This document shows positions 34,367 to 44,362 of a stretch of 64,000 nucleotides of DNA, in pieces (within the stretch, counting starts at the first letter, position 1; every line of letters starts with the position of its first letter). Under the pieces are notes generated by a model, which made no database searches, was not told where the DNA came from, and saw only the letters and a list, made by a program, of their open reading frames with translations. Source of the stretch: JBBQED01 sp038320345 (GTDB lineage Bacteria > Bacteroidota > Bacteroidia > AKYH767-A > OLB10); NCBI GenBank assembly GCA_038320345.1, contig JBBQED010000003.1, forward strand, positions 261,013 to 325,012. Direction: 5' to 3'. The position numbers and the translations under genes are program-made.

Positions 34367-36202
34367 TTATGATTGATTTAACCAGTAGTTTAACAAGGCT
34401 AAGCGCCACACTAATCGTGAATTTCGATTATTACCTTTTTTATAATCACTTACAACTTGATTAACAATTTGATGATTAAGAAAGTCCATCTTTCGAAAAT
34501 CTTTTTCAATTAACCATGAAAGGTGGCCCCGCAACCATTTATCTTCTCCAGGAGTTACAAAACCTTTTTTGTCCCGCCGGTCATAAACAGCTTTTGGCAA
34601 TTGACTTTTTAGTGTTTCTCTAAGTATAGATTTTGTTTGAGTACCATTAAGTTTTTCACTAGTAGGGATCGAAAATGCAAACTCTATTAAACGATGATCG
34701 AGAAATGGTACTCTAGACTCTACTGAAGATGCCATAGTCATTCTGTCTACATAATGTAGAATCGTCGGCAAACTTGTTGTAAATAGTGAATGAAACAAAT
34801 AATTATCTAGTTTATTCGTACCAAAATCTTGCAATTGAAACGGAGTGTCAGTGATCATTTGCTTTTGAACGACGAAAGGGTAATACTTTGAGTACTCTGT
34901 TTTATACAATTGATGTTCACTCATAAAAGTAGATAGTAATCCTTTGCCTAATGCCTGAAACGACTTGCTGATTCCAAATTCTTGTTCTTTTTTCAAATTC
35001 TTCATCATCGAATTTAATTGATGAAATTTACCACTTCCCATAAGATCAGCCATCCTCCTATAATATGCAGGAATATAACCAGCTAGATACTCATCAGCTC
35101 CTTGTCCATCTAAAACCACTTTAATACCAGCTTCACGAATTCTTTTAACAAGATAGTAATGCGAAATTGGTGACGATCCGGTTATCGGAACATCAGATTT
35201 ATACACAACATCATTAAAAATATCCTGGATCGCGGATTCATCTGGCATGTAATAGTTAGGATCAACTTGAGGATATTTCTCAATAACAGCCTGCATAAAT
35301 GGACGTTCATCTACCTCTTTCTTTCCATCATAATATATAGAAAATGAATGAAAACGTTCTTGGGGAAACTGTTCAGCGATGAGTGCAGTAAGTGACGACG
35401 AGTCAATTCCTCCACTTAAACAGACGGCAATTTCCACATCACTGCGCATATGTATTTTTACAACATCTGACAATAATTCTTTAAATCGCTTGCGCCTAAT
35501 TTCAGTATCAGAAAAAGTATCGGGCGAAATTGAAAGACTCCAATACTTTGAAATGGTAATTGCCCCGTTTTTAAAAATAAGATTACTTGCAGCGGGAAGT
35601 TGTTGGATACAATCATAATAGGTTTCATTCTTATAACCAATCCAACCAAGTTGCAATCCTCTTGCAATTTGATTAATATTGAGATTACTCTTAAATATCG
35701 GAGCAATTTTTAAAGCTTTATATTCAGATCCAAAATAAAATTTACCGCTCTCCAAAATATAATAAAAAGGTTTAATCCCAAAACGGTCACGCGAGCAAAA
35801 CAATTCTTTCTTTACATTATCCCAAACCGCAAAAGCCCACATCCCAAGGAAACGTGTTACACACTTTTCACCCCATTCCAGATAGGCTGCAAGAATTACT
35901 TCAGTATCAGATCCAGTATGAAAATCATGACCAAGTAGCTTTAGATCGTTTCTTAATTCAAGATAGTTATATACTTCTCCATTAAACACAATACTTAAGT
36001 GCTTATTATGCATGGGTTGAGCGCCGTCATCACTTAAATCCAAAATTGAAAGACGGTTATGACCTAAAGCTGTTGAATTCGAGAAAAATTTCCCTCTTCC
36101 ATCTGGCCCACGATGTGCAATTTTCTCAAGCATTTGCTCTAACAAAGCATTGCTCGAATCCCCGCTTAATTTGTCGTCAATAAACCCTGCAATACCGCAC
36201 AT
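34367..36202 (-). CDS. asnB: Asparagine synthetase (glutamine-hydrolysing) homologue
   Basis: A complete 611-residue enzyme. The glutaminase domain has MCGIAGF with Cys2, LGHNRLSILDLS, VFNGEVYNY and SDTEVIL; the synthetase domain has CLSGGIDSS near 260, VVLDGQGADEYLAGY and SSVESRVPFLDHRL. It heads an operon with a deacetylase and a GNAT. It is clearly not a recent copy of the asnB at 20609: the DGGDELFAGY motif reads DGQGADEYLAGY here, a form found in many O-antigen and exopolysaccharide-linked members. A role in amidating a sugar acid or peptide-like group on the glycan is inferred. Confidence 0.92.
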   Translation of the reverse strand: MCGIAGFIDDKLSGDSSNALLEQMLEKIAHRGPDGRGKFFSNSTALGHNRLSILDLSDDGAQPMHNKHLSIVFNGEVYNYLELRNDLKLLGHDFHTGSDTEVILAAYLEWGEKCVTRFLGMWAFAVWDNVKKELFCSRDRFGIKPFYYILESGKFYFGSEYKALKIAPIFKSNLNINQIARGLQLGWIGYKNETYYDCIQQLPAASNLIFKNGAITISKYWSLSISPDTFSDTEIRRKRFKELLSDVVKIHMRSDVEIAVCLSGGIDSSSLTALIAEQFPQERFHSFSIYYDGKKEVDERPFMQAVIEKYPQVDPNYYMPDESAIQDIFNDVVYKSDVPITGSSPISHYYLVKRIREAGIKVVLDGQGADEYLAGYIPAYYRRMADLMGSGKFHQLNSMMKNLKKEQEFGISKSFQALGKGLLSTFMSEHQLYKTEYSKYYPFVVQKQMITDTPFQLQDFGTNKLDNYLFHSLFTTSLPTILHYVDRMTMASSVESRVPFLDHRLIEFAFSIPTSEKLNGTQTKSILRETLKSQLPKAVYDRRDKKGFVTPGEDKWLRGHLSWLIEKDFRKMDFLNHQIVNQVVSDYKKGNNRNSRLVWRLALLNYWLNQS

Positions 36203-36280
36203 ATCAAATTATATTGAGTACTAAATTAACTAAACTGAAAATTAATAAATAAATGATCTGGACTGACTCCATTACTTTTT

Positions 36281-37564
36281 TCAAAACAATTTTACCAACT
36301 TTTCGGTGAGCTTTTTACGTTCATAGGGAGCTGCGGTATAGTTTTCAATACCTGCTGTCGATCCATTATGCATTACGTCTTGTAACCAAGCCTTCAGAGT
36401 CTCCTTTTCGTTGCGTTCGAACATCCTTCCTGCATTACACTCTTTGATAATACCAGCTGCATCACCTTGCTTTGGTCCTAAACCTAGAATCAACCGACCG
36501 GTTCCCATATATTCAAATAATTTTCCTGTCAATATTCCTTCCGCCCCCGGAGCATCTGGAATGATGAGTAAAAGCACATCTGAAATCTGCATATAGCGAA
36601 TCGCCTCATCATGATTTACATGACCGATCCATTCACAGCTTGCTTCAATATCTAATTTCTTCGTAATCTCTTTAACCGTCCAAGGAATACTGCCAATAAA
36701 TCTGAAGCGAATTTTCTTTTCAGGAAACTGTTGAATTAAAGATTTGAGCACTTCAAAAAAGACTTCCGGCTTATAGGTATCTGCCATCGTTCCTACATAA
36801 GTAATGTAGAAATTATTTTTCTCTGTCGCCTCTAAATTTTTAAAATCATCTTCATCAAAACCATTTGCAATAACTTGGATCTTTTGAATATCAATATGTG
36901 CCGATTTACTTGCAAATGCTTTTCGGATGGAATCACTCACAACAACAATCTGATCAGCTTGTTCCAATACCATTCTTTCATAACGCGCATCTTTGCGCTT
37001 CGCAGGAGGAGTATGCAACAGATCTTTGTAGTAATAAATATCAGTCCAAGGATCACGCATATCGGCAATCCATCTTAGGTTAGGAAATTTTTTCTTAAGT
37101 GCTAGTCCGATTAACTGCGTACTATGCGGAGGACTTGAAATATATACTGTTGAAATATTTTCAGATTGGATAATTTCAGTAGCTTTTTTCAATGCATACT
37201 TAACCCATCCTATTCGCGCATCAGGAATAAAAAAATTGCCCCGGATCCATCTTAATCCAGTTTGAAATAAAGTCTCCTTGTTCTTATTGGCAAAACCTCC
37301 ATAAGGGACTTTGTTTTTTCCCACCAGATTTCCTAAAATATTCAAAGGCTCAAAAGAATCAGTATAATAGATTTCTAGATCAGGAGCTACATCTTTTTTC
37401 AAGGTTACATCGACAACTGGATAACTCGCTTGCTCAGGATCTACCGTAATCACAACGGGATGAATACCGAACTTTGGAAAATACTTAACGAACTTTAAAG
37501 TACGTTGTACACCAGCCCCTCCACTTGGTGGCCAGTAATAAGTAATTACCAGTATTTTTTTCAC
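36281..37564 (-). CDS. Glycosyltransferase family 4
   Basis: A 427-residue GT-B enzyme with the N-terminus ILVITYYWPPSGGAGVQRTLKF-type, common in Bacteroidota surface-glycan clusters. The donor half has NFYITYVGTMADTYKPE near 257, the segment EWIGHVNHDEAIRYMQISD near 315, and GILTGKLFEYMGTGR near 345, the E-containing donor motif. A predicted cytosolic enzyme with a possible peripheral membrane helix around WIRGNFFIPDARIGW. It starts 9 bp after the YfhO gene on the same strand. Confidence 0.9.
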   Translation of the reverse strand: MKKILVITYYWPPSGGAGVQRTLKFVKYFPKFGIHPVVITVDPEQASYPVVDVTLKKDVAPDLEIYYTDSFEPLNILGNLVGKNKVPYGGFANKNKETLFQTGLRWIRGNFFIPDARIGWVKYALKKATEIIQSENISTVYISSPPHSTQLIGLALKKKFPNLRWIADMRDPWTDIYYYKDLLHTPPAKRKDARYERMVLEQADQIVVVSDSIRKAFASKSAHIDIQKIQVIANGFDEDDFKNLEATEKNNFYITYVGTMADTYKPEVFFEVLKSLIQQFPEKKIRFRFIGSIPWTVKEITKKLDIEASCEWIGHVNHDEAIRYMQISDVLLLIIPDAPGAEGILTGKLFEYMGTGRLILGLGPKQGDAAGIIKECNAGRMFERNEKETLKAWLQDVMHNGSTAGIENYTAAPYERKKLTEKLVKLF

Positions 37565-37573
37565 AATTCAGCG

Positions 37574-40018
37574 TCACCCTTTCTTAATAGCAGTTTTACT
37601 TTTATCAGAACTTTTCACTTCCATATATCCGGCTCCAACAAATAGTAACAATACTGCAACAGATCCGAATAAGGAAATTTTTTCTCCTTTACTATAAACT
37701 TCAGGTTCGAATTTAAAATCAATAGTATGCTTACCTGAAGGAATTTTCATTCCTCGTAACACATAGTTTACTTGAGCATAAGGAGTGAGTTTTCCATCGA
37801 TATATGCATTCCAACCTTTCGGATAATAGATTTCGGAGAATACTGCAAACTGGTCTTTGCTAGTGCTCGAAGCATACTTCAATTCATTAGGTGCATAGGA
37901 TGTTAAAGAAATCGTTCCAGTAGTATCAATTCCAGGTGTTAAACCTTGAACTACACTCTCGAAGCGCTTATCAATTACTACATCTTGCTTTGTATTAAGA
38001 CTATCCAATGCTTTCATTTCAGCATCTGCATTAGGAACAATTTTCCAATCATTCACGAACCAAGCGTTTCCTAATGCTACAGGATTTTGTTGCGCAACTG
38101 ATTGTTGCTGATCCTGTGGATTTCTCACAATAAAATATTTTGTATTGAGCATATTCAAAACACTCATATTCCCTTTTCCAATCTGAAATTCGATGAGTTC
38201 TTGATATCGCTTCAGCTTCGCTCCGTGATATCCACCAATGGACTTATGAAAATAAGAAGTGCTGGCATCACTAAATGCATCTACCGTTGTATTATAGACT
38301 CTGTAATAGCTTTTGTCCTGTAAGATCTGTTGATCTACTGCACTCTCGGTAAATGGACGATCCGCAGAACTTTTTGTTCCCGTAAAATTATCGTTGTTCA
38401 GATAGCGCTTATCTACTCCCCACATATCAATCAGAATAAATAAACATAAACCCATTAGCATCATGCTGAGATTTAATTTATCCTTCAACCAAAACCATAA
38501 TAATGCAAATCCTACTCCTATGAAAAACAATGAACGCATCGCATCCATTCGTAAGATGCTTTCTCTGTCGCTTCGCAATGCAGTAAGCAACCAATCGTAT
38601 TGCTCTAGTTGCTTATCACTATTACCAATGAAATCACAAAACATACCGGGAACTAATATAAAGATCAAACAAAATCCTCCTGTGATATACAAAGAATACT
38701 GCAATGACTTTTTCAGTCTTTCTTTATTAATTGATCCATCTGTAAATTTCATAACGGCAAGCATAGCCGCAAATGGCAAGGTAAACGATGCCAGTACTAA
38801 CATCATTGATACAGCTCTGAATTTATTATAACCGGGAACATGATCGAAGAAGAAATCTGTTAACGGTAAAAAATGCCTTCCCCAAGCTAGCATTATTGAA
38901 AGTAAAGTCACTGCTATCAACCACCACTGCATATATCCTCTCAAAAGAAAAATCGACAATACGAAGAGGAAGAAAATGATAGCTCCATTGTAAACGGGTC
39001 CTGAAGTAGAAGGTTGATCGCCCCAGTAAACAGGAGCTTGTCGAATAAACGATTTCGCCTGACCTTCACTTCCAGTATTTTGTACTAATGCTTGATAAGT
39101 TTTTGATTTTTCATCGAGTTTATAGCCTGAACTTCCACCTTTAAAATCAGGAATTAATAATGTCATGGTCTCGAGTCGGCCATAGCTCCATGATAATGCA
39201 TAGTCTTTATCTAAACCAGTACTCACTTTTTTCTCACTTAATTCAGATGCACCTCTGGTGGAATACTCACCGTATTCATACGTCGACCATAGGTTCGTAA
39301 TATTCGGGAGTACAGCGAGTGCTGCTGCAATACCTAGAAAGGCACTTGCCTTCAGGAAATCGGGAAGCTTTTTATTCATTACTGCTTGAATTCCTTCGCA
39401 TAAAACCAGTACTCCAATCGCCATGGCGAGGTAATACGTAATCTGTAAGTGATTTGCGTAAATCTCAAGCGACAATGCTAATGCAGTTAATGCAGCACCA
39501 AATACTGCTCTTCCTCGATAAGTCATCAATACTCCAGCAATCACCAATGGAATTAATGCAATTGCATGTGCCTTGGTATTATGTCCTGCAACAATGATGA
39601 CAAAGAAATAGGAGCAAAATGCATACGCAATAGCTCCTGCAATTGCCAACCGATAATCGGCTCGCATGGTAATCATCAAAATATAAAAACCCAATAAACA
39701 GATGAACAAAAGATTGGCAGGAGAAGGTAAACCGAGGAAAAGAGCATCGTTTACATACTGTATTAAATTAGCAGGATACATCACGGAAATCTGATACGCG
39801 GGCATCCCTCCAAACATAGAGTTGGTCCAGAGTGGTTCAATGCCGGTTTTAGTGCGGTAATCCGTAATCTCCTTCGACATCCCAATCCACTGGGCAATAT
39901 CATGTTGTCCTAAGGTTTTCCCCTGAAAAGCAGGTGAAAAATAAACAACGGTGATGAGCAGGAAAATTCCTAGTGCAATAAGATGAGGTTGAAGTTTCTT
40001 TAAGATGTTGTCGTTCAT
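37574..40018 (-). CDS. YfhO-family polytopic membrane protein
   Basis: An 814-residue protein with about 13 hydrophobic segments: one near residue 12-32, a block at 95-240, more at 340-530 and a last one near 780. A large extracytoplasmic beta-rich region lies at 560-775, with SEIYYPKGWNAYIDG near 725 and LRGMKIPSGKHTIDFKFEP near 750, the C-terminal signature of YfhO proteins. In Firmicutes YfhO is a GT-C type enzyme that glycosylates lipoteichoic acid; Bacteroidota have none, so here it more likely transfers sugars from a lipid carrier to another surface polymer. It precedes a GT4 gene by 9 bp. Confidence 0.88.
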   Translation of the reverse strand: MNDNILKKLQPHLIALGIFLLITVVYFSPAFQGKTLGQHDIAQWIGMSKEITDYRTKTGIEPLWTNSMFGGMPAYQISVMYPANLIQYVNDALFLGLPSPANLLFICLLGFYILMITMRADYRLAIAGAIAYAFCSYFFVIIVAGHNTKAHAIALIPLVIAGVLMTYRGRAVFGAALTALALSLEIYANHLQITYYLAMAIGVLVLCEGIQAVMNKKLPDFLKASAFLGIAAALAVLPNITNLWSTYEYGEYSTRGASELSEKKVSTGLDKDYALSWSYGRLETMTLLIPDFKGGSSGYKLDEKSKTYQALVQNTGSEGQAKSFIRQAPVYWGDQPSTSGPVYNGAIIFFLFVLSIFLLRGYMQWWLIAVTLLSIMLAWGRHFLPLTDFFFDHVPGYNKFRAVSMMLVLASFTLPFAAMLAVMKFTDGSINKERLKKSLQYSLYITGGFCLIFILVPGMFCDFIGNSDKQLEQYDWLLTALRSDRESILRMDAMRSLFFIGVGFALLWFWLKDKLNLSMMLMGLCLFILIDMWGVDKRYLNNDNFTGTKSSADRPFTESAVDQQILQDKSYYRVYNTTVDAFSDASTSYFHKSIGGYHGAKLKRYQELIEFQIGKGNMSVLNMLNTKYFIVRNPQDQQQSVAQQNPVALGNAWFVNDWKIVPNADAEMKALDSLNTKQDVVIDKRFESVVQGLTPGIDTTGTISLTSYAPNELKYASSTSKDQFAVFSEIYYPKGWNAYIDGKLTPYAQVNYVLRGMKIPSGKHTIDFKFEPEVYSKGEKISLFGSVAVLLLFVGAGYMEVKSSDKSKTAIKKG

Positions 40019-40062
40019 AAGTGGAGCCTCTAACGGGCTTCCGAAAATACGTTAAAAATGAA

Positions 40063-40081
40063 AAAGAGACCCCCGTCTCTT
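40063..40081 (-). terminator. Intrinsic terminator overlapping the stop of the DUF4834 gene
   Basis: On the minus strand AAGAGAC, a GGGG loop and GTCTCTT are followed by TTTCATTTTT. The stem begins within the TAA stop codon. It separates the DUF4834 gene from the YfhO gene. Confidence 0.7.
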
Positions 40082-40334
40082 AGTCTTTCACCTCTTCGTA
40101 ATCAACATAATCTCCACTAGCTGGAGAATTCGGATTTTTTGCTGAACGATTATCTTCTACAGTTACTTGACCTTCAGGCTTTGTGTATTGATTTTGAGCC
40201 TTTTGCTGCTGGAACTGATCCATCCCTTTCATAATCTTTTTGGAAAAAGCATTTATGATCAAGAAGAAAATATACCTCCGGAAAACCGAAAAGACAAGGA
40301 AAATAACCAGAAGCACCATTAAGAAATCACCCAT
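40080..40334 (-). CDS. DUF4834 family small membrane protein
   Basis: An 84-residue protein with one hydrophobic N-terminal segment (LMVLLVIFLVFSVFRRYIFF) and a polar tail rich in Gln, Asn, Glu and Asp that ends DYVDYEEVKD. This layout matches DUF4834, a family of short, single-pass proteins restricted to Bacteroidota with no known role. It is followed at once by its own terminator and is probably a single-gene unit; a near-consensus -7 element (AACGTTTG) lies about 20 bp before the start. Confidence 0.8.
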   Translation of the reverse strand: MGDFLMVLLVIFLVFSVFRRYIFFLIINAFSKKIMKGMDQFQQQKAQNQYTKPEGQVTVEDNRSAKNPNSPASGDYVDYEEVKD

Positions 40335-40395
40335 ACTACAAGCATTTATACTAGTACAAACGTTAAAGTCCTTCTACTATTTTATCATTTTGCGT

Positions 40396-43212
40396 TTATC
40401 TCGACAAATACAGATTCCTTTCCCCGTAAACTTGTTGAAAGAAATCGTCTTCCAAATCATCAATAAAATAAATTGCTTCTCCTGTCGATTTCATCTCTGG
40501 ACCTAATTCTTTATTCACATCTCTGAATTTGTCAAAAGAGAAAACTGGGATTTTTATAGCATACCCAATCGTTTTAGGATTGAAAGTGAAATCACTGAGT
40601 TTTTTATCTCCTAACATCAACTTGGTTGCATAATTAACATAAGGTTCATCATAGGCCTTAGCAATAAATGGAACCGTTCGAGATGCTCTAGGATTAGCTT
40701 CAATTACATAAACCACTTCGTTTTTGATAGCGAATTGAATATTGATGAGTCCTTTCACATGCATAGCTAATGCGATCTTGTGAGTGATGTCTTCAATTTG
40801 TTTGATCACATGATCGCTCAAATCAAATGGAGGCAATACTGCATTACTATCACCGGAATGAATTCCTGCTGGCTCAATATGTTCCATGATTCCGATGATG
40901 TAAGAATTTTCACCATCACAAATTGCATCGGCTTCTGCTTCTATCGCTTTCTCCAAAAAGTGATCTACCAATACTTTATTTCCTGGAATATCTTTGAGCA
41001 GATTTACAACATGCGTTTCTAACTCTTGCTCATTGATCACGATTTTCATGCTTTGCCCACCAAGTACATAACTTGGACGAACTAAGAGCGGGAAACCCAA
41101 TTCACGAGACACTGCAACTGCTTCGTCGGCATCTTCAATCACACCAAATTTAGGATAAGGGATGCCGAGATTTTTCAGTAAAGTGGAAAAACTTCCGCGA
41201 TCTTCTGCAAGATCTAATGATGCGAAACTAGTGCCTATAATTTTAATTCCGTACTTATCTAATTTCTCTGCTAACTTCAATGCAGTTTGTCCGCCTAACT
41301 GAACAATTACACCAACTGGATTTTCGTGTAAAATAATATCATAGATATGTTCCCAGAAAACTGGTTCGAAATATAATTTATCGGCAATATCAAAATCAGT
41401 AGAAACCGTTTCTGGATTACAATTAATCATGATGGTTTCATAACCGAGTTCTTTTGCGGCTAACACACCATGCACACAACTGTAATCAAATTCAATTCCT
41501 TGTCCGATCCGATTAGGACCAGAACCTAGAATGATCACTTTCTTGCGATCAGATGAAACGGATTCATTTTCTGTTTCGAAAGTAGAATAATAGTAAGGTG
41601 TTTTTGCTTCAAATTCTGCTGCACAAGTATCAACCAGTTTATACACCCGATGAATATCCATCTCCTTACGACGAGCATGCACTTGACTCTCTAGGCATCT
41701 TAGCAAATGCGCAATCTGACGATCGGCATAACCTTTTTGCTTCGCTTCAAGCATGATCTCCCTTGGAAGATTATCCAATGTATGTCGCTCGATTTCACTC
41801 TCCAATACTACTAGTTCTTCAATCTGATTTAAGAACCAAGGATCAATTTTCGTAAGCTTCTGAATTGTCTTAAACTGAATACCCATTTTAAAAGCATCGT
41901 ACACATGGAACAATCGATTCCAGCTTGGATTTTTCAGGCTTTCTAAGATCTGATCTTGATTCGTGAGTTCTTTGCCATCCGCTCCTAATCCATTTCTTTT
42001 AATCTCTAAACTCTGACAAGCTTTTTGCAAGGCTTCTTGAAAACTTCTTCCAATACCCATTGCTTCACCAACGGATTTCATTTGTAATCCGAGATGACGA
42101 TCAGTTCCTTTAAATTTATCAAAATTCCAACGTGGAACTTTTACAATAACATAGTCAATAGTTGGTTCGAAAAACGCAGACGTACTTCCGGTAATTTGAT
42201 TTTTTAATTCATCAAGATTATAACCGATTGCAAGCTTCGCTGCTATTTTCGCAATTGGATAACCAGTAGCCTTAGATGCGAGTGCAGATGATCTGGATAC
42301 ACGAGGATTAATTTCTATTACAACAATCTCTGTTTCATTTTCTGGATTTACTGCAAACTGAATATTACATCCTCCTGCAAATTGTCCAATGCCATTCATA
42401 CACATAATGGCGAGATCGCGCATTTGTTGATACGTAGTATCGCTCAATGTCATTGCAGGAGCAACAGTGATGGAATCTCCAGTATGTATTCCCATCGGAT
42501 CAAAATTTTCGATGGAACAAATGATAATCACATTTCCAACAGAATCACGAAGTAATTCCAATTCAAATTCTTTCCATCCACTAATACTTTGTTCAATCAA
42601 GACTTCGTGTACGGGTGATGCATGTAAACCATGATTCAATGCCGCATCAAATTCATCTTTCGTATCTACAAATCCTCCACCCGAACCTCCTAGTGTAAAT
42701 GAAGGGCGAATTACTAACGGAAATCCTATCTCTTGAGCTATTTCTTTCCCTTCTAAAAATGAAGTCGCAGTTCGTCCCTTACAAACATTGGCTCCCAACT
42801 CTAGCATCCGTAAACGAAAACGTTCACGATCTTCTGTAGTTTTGATGGCATCAATATCAACTCCAATAATTTTTACACCAAACTTATCCCATATCCCGGC
42901 TTTCTGACAATCGATACAAAGATTTAATGCCGTTTGACCTCCCATCGTTGGAAGCACTGCATCAATTTTATGCAAAGCGAGAATCTCAGCAATTGATTTT
43001 TTTGTGAGGGGCTTCAGATAAATATGATCCGCAGTAACTTTATCAGTCATGATTGTTGCCGGATTCGAGTTAATCAGAACAACTTCAATACCCTCTTCTT
43101 TCAAAGAACGGGAAGCTTGACTTCCTGAATAATCAAATTCACAGGCCTGACCTATAATGATCGGACCACTGCCGATAATGAGTACTGACTTGATGGAATT
43201 GTCGCGAGGCAT
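40396..43212 (-). CDS. carB: Carbamoyl-phosphate synthase large subunit (no allosteric domain)
   Basis: A 938-residue enzyme that makes carbamoyl phosphate from bicarbonate, ammonia and two ATP for pyrimidines and arginine. Both ATP-grasp halves are complete: the first from KSVLIIGSGPIIIGQACEFD to about 400, the second from KVIILGSGPNRIGQGIEFDY near 550, with an oligomerisation stretch between. It stops shortly after LGPEMKSTGEAIYF, where the E. coli protein (1,073 residues) continues with an MGS-like allosteric domain that binds UMP and ornithine. That domain is absent, which I believe is common in Bacteroidota. carA is not adjacent. Confidence 0.97.
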   Translation of the reverse strand: MPRDNSIKSVLIIGSGPIIIGQACEFDYSGSQASRSLKEEGIEVVLINSNPATIMTDKVTADHIYLKPLTKKSIAEILALHKIDAVLPTMGGQTALNLCIDCQKAGIWDKFGVKIIGVDIDAIKTTEDRERFRLRMLELGANVCKGRTATSFLEGKEIAQEIGFPLVIRPSFTLGGSGGGFVDTKDEFDAALNHGLHASPVHEVLIEQSISGWKEFELELLRDSVGNVIIICSIENFDPMGIHTGDSITVAPAMTLSDTTYQQMRDLAIMCMNGIGQFAGGCNIQFAVNPENETEIVVIEINPRVSRSSALASKATGYPIAKIAAKLAIGYNLDELKNQITGSTSAFFEPTIDYVIVKVPRWNFDKFKGTDRHLGLQMKSVGEAMGIGRSFQEALQKACQSLEIKRNGLGADGKELTNQDQILESLKNPSWNRLFHVYDAFKMGIQFKTIQKLTKIDPWFLNQIEELVVLESEIERHTLDNLPREIMLEAKQKGYADRQIAHLLRCLESQVHARRKEMDIHRVYKLVDTCAAEFEAKTPYYYSTFETENESVSSDRKKVIILGSGPNRIGQGIEFDYSCVHGVLAAKELGYETIMINCNPETVSTDFDIADKLYFEPVFWEHIYDIILHENPVGVIVQLGGQTALKLAEKLDKYGIKIIGTSFASLDLAEDRGSFSTLLKNLGIPYPKFGVIEDADEAVAVSRELGFPLLVRPSYVLGGQSMKIVINEQELETHVVNLLKDIPGNKVLVDHFLEKAIEAEADAICDGENSYIIGIMEHIEPAGIHSGDSNAVLPPFDLSDHVIKQIEDITHKIALAMHVKGLINIQFAIKNEVVYVIEANPRASRTVPFIAKAYDEPYVNYATKLMLGDKKLSDFTFNPKTIGYAIKIPVFSFDKFRDVNKELGPEMKSTGEAIYFIDDLEDDFFQQVYGERNLYLSR

Positions 43213-43463
43213 TGGCTAGGGATTATGCTATGGATTGAAAATCTTTCGGTGTAAATGATAATGATTGATTTCTATCCGATTCTTCCATCTTGTAGTGGGA
43301 TGGGCGTGAAAAGGAAATATAATGAAACAATCGGCTGGAAATCATTAAAGTAAGTAAAGAGCCGTGTTGCATTTTTCTGAAATCTTGCAAATTTAAGGAA
43401 AAGCATGCCTGCTAATCCTGCTGTTGATAATTTCCTATCGAAAAAGGAGACGATATTTGTGAA

Positions 43464-44303
43464 ATGAAACCTCCGTTATTTTTTCTGGAAAAGGATGGAT
43501 TTCGGCTTCCTTACCGGAAGTACGGGCAGGGTCACGATTTATTACTTGCATTTCATGGCTATGGACAAAAAGGGGATGATTTTGCTGTATTCGAAACTGC
43601 GCTAGGAAGTAAATACACCATTCTCGCCTTTGATTTCTTTTATCATGGGGATGAACCTACTGGATTGGATATTCAACTTCCTCCATTTACTTCTTCTCAT
43701 CTGGCAGCGATGGTAGAACAACTGCTATGGGAGCAACGCAAAGTTAGTTGCTCAATGATCGGATATAGTCAAGGTGGCAGACTAGTGCTTGGCATCATCC
43801 ATAGAATGCCTCAACTGATTCATGAGATTTTCTTGATTGCACCTGATGGACTAAAACCTAATTACTTACATAAGTTTATCTCCGGTACGCTCCTTGGGAA
43901 AAAAATAGGTTGGTTTACCGTGCAGCACCCCAAGATTGCATTAAATCTAGTGCACCTTTTTCATAAAGCAGGTTTCATGCATCAAAAAGTGAGACAACTG
44001 ATCTTCAACAACCTAGAAGATAAATCTCTAAGACTAAAAGTTTATCGAACGTGGTTGCTTTTGCAGAAATATCATCCCAATTTGAATCTGGTGAAACATT
44101 ACCTGAACACGCGACCAATACGTTTGGAAATGATTTTCGGGAAATATGATACCATCATTCCTGTGAGGCTGGGCAAACTATTTATCCGACCACTTAAAGG
44201 AAAAGTTCAACTTCATATTTTGGAATCTGGTCATCAATTACTCCTCCAACACGAGGAGATCAGTAAGATCATACTTGACGACGGAAAATTAAATCAAAAA
44301 TAA
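43464..44303 (+). CDS. Alpha/beta hydrolase
   Basis: A 279-residue alpha/beta-hydrolase fold protein. It begins with the beta-strand pair FRLPYRKYGQGHDLLLAFHG, where HG forms the oxyanion region; the nucleophile elbow is SMIGYSQGGRL near 98-108 with Ser in G-Y-S-Q-G; an acid is expected in FGKYDTIIP near 227, and the catalytic His in LESGHQLLLQ near 257. A basic lid region (about 130-210) follows the elbow. No signal peptide. Esterase, lipase or peptide-like hydrolase activity is possible; no neighbour suggests the substrate. Divergent from carB and convergent with rpmH. Confidence 0.87.
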   Translation: MKPPLFFLEKDGFRLPYRKYGQGHDLLLAFHGYGQKGDDFAVFETALGSKYTILAFDFFYHGDEPTGLDIQLPPFTSSHLAAMVEQLLWEQRKVSCSMIGYSQGGRLVLGIIHRMPQLIHEIFLIAPDGLKPNYLHKFISGTLLGKKIGWFTVQHPKIALNLVHLFHKAGFMHQKVRQLIFNNLEDKSLRLKVYRTWLLLQKYHPNLNLVKHYLNTRPIRLEMIFGKYDTIIPVRLGKLFIRPLKGKVQLHILESGHQLLLQHEEISKIILDDGKLNQK

Positions 44304-44331
44304 AGCGGGTACTCTTTTGAGAATACCCGCT
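44304..44331 (-). terminator. Intrinsic terminator of rpmH
   Basis: AGCGGGTA and TACCCGCT pair around an inner CTC/GAG stem. On the minus strand a T-rich tract (TTATTTTTGATTT) follows, so it acts mainly for rpmH; it also sits directly after the stop of the convergent hydrolase gene. Confidence 0.8.
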
Positions 44332-44362
44332 ACAAGGAAGAAACGATTAAGCTTCTACCTGA

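Noticed and set aside
43388..43395. TAAATTTG on the minus strand as carB promoter
   Set aside because: An exact -7 match, but it is 175 bp from the start codon and lacks a -33 TTG; a chance match in AT-rich DNA is too likely to list as a feature.
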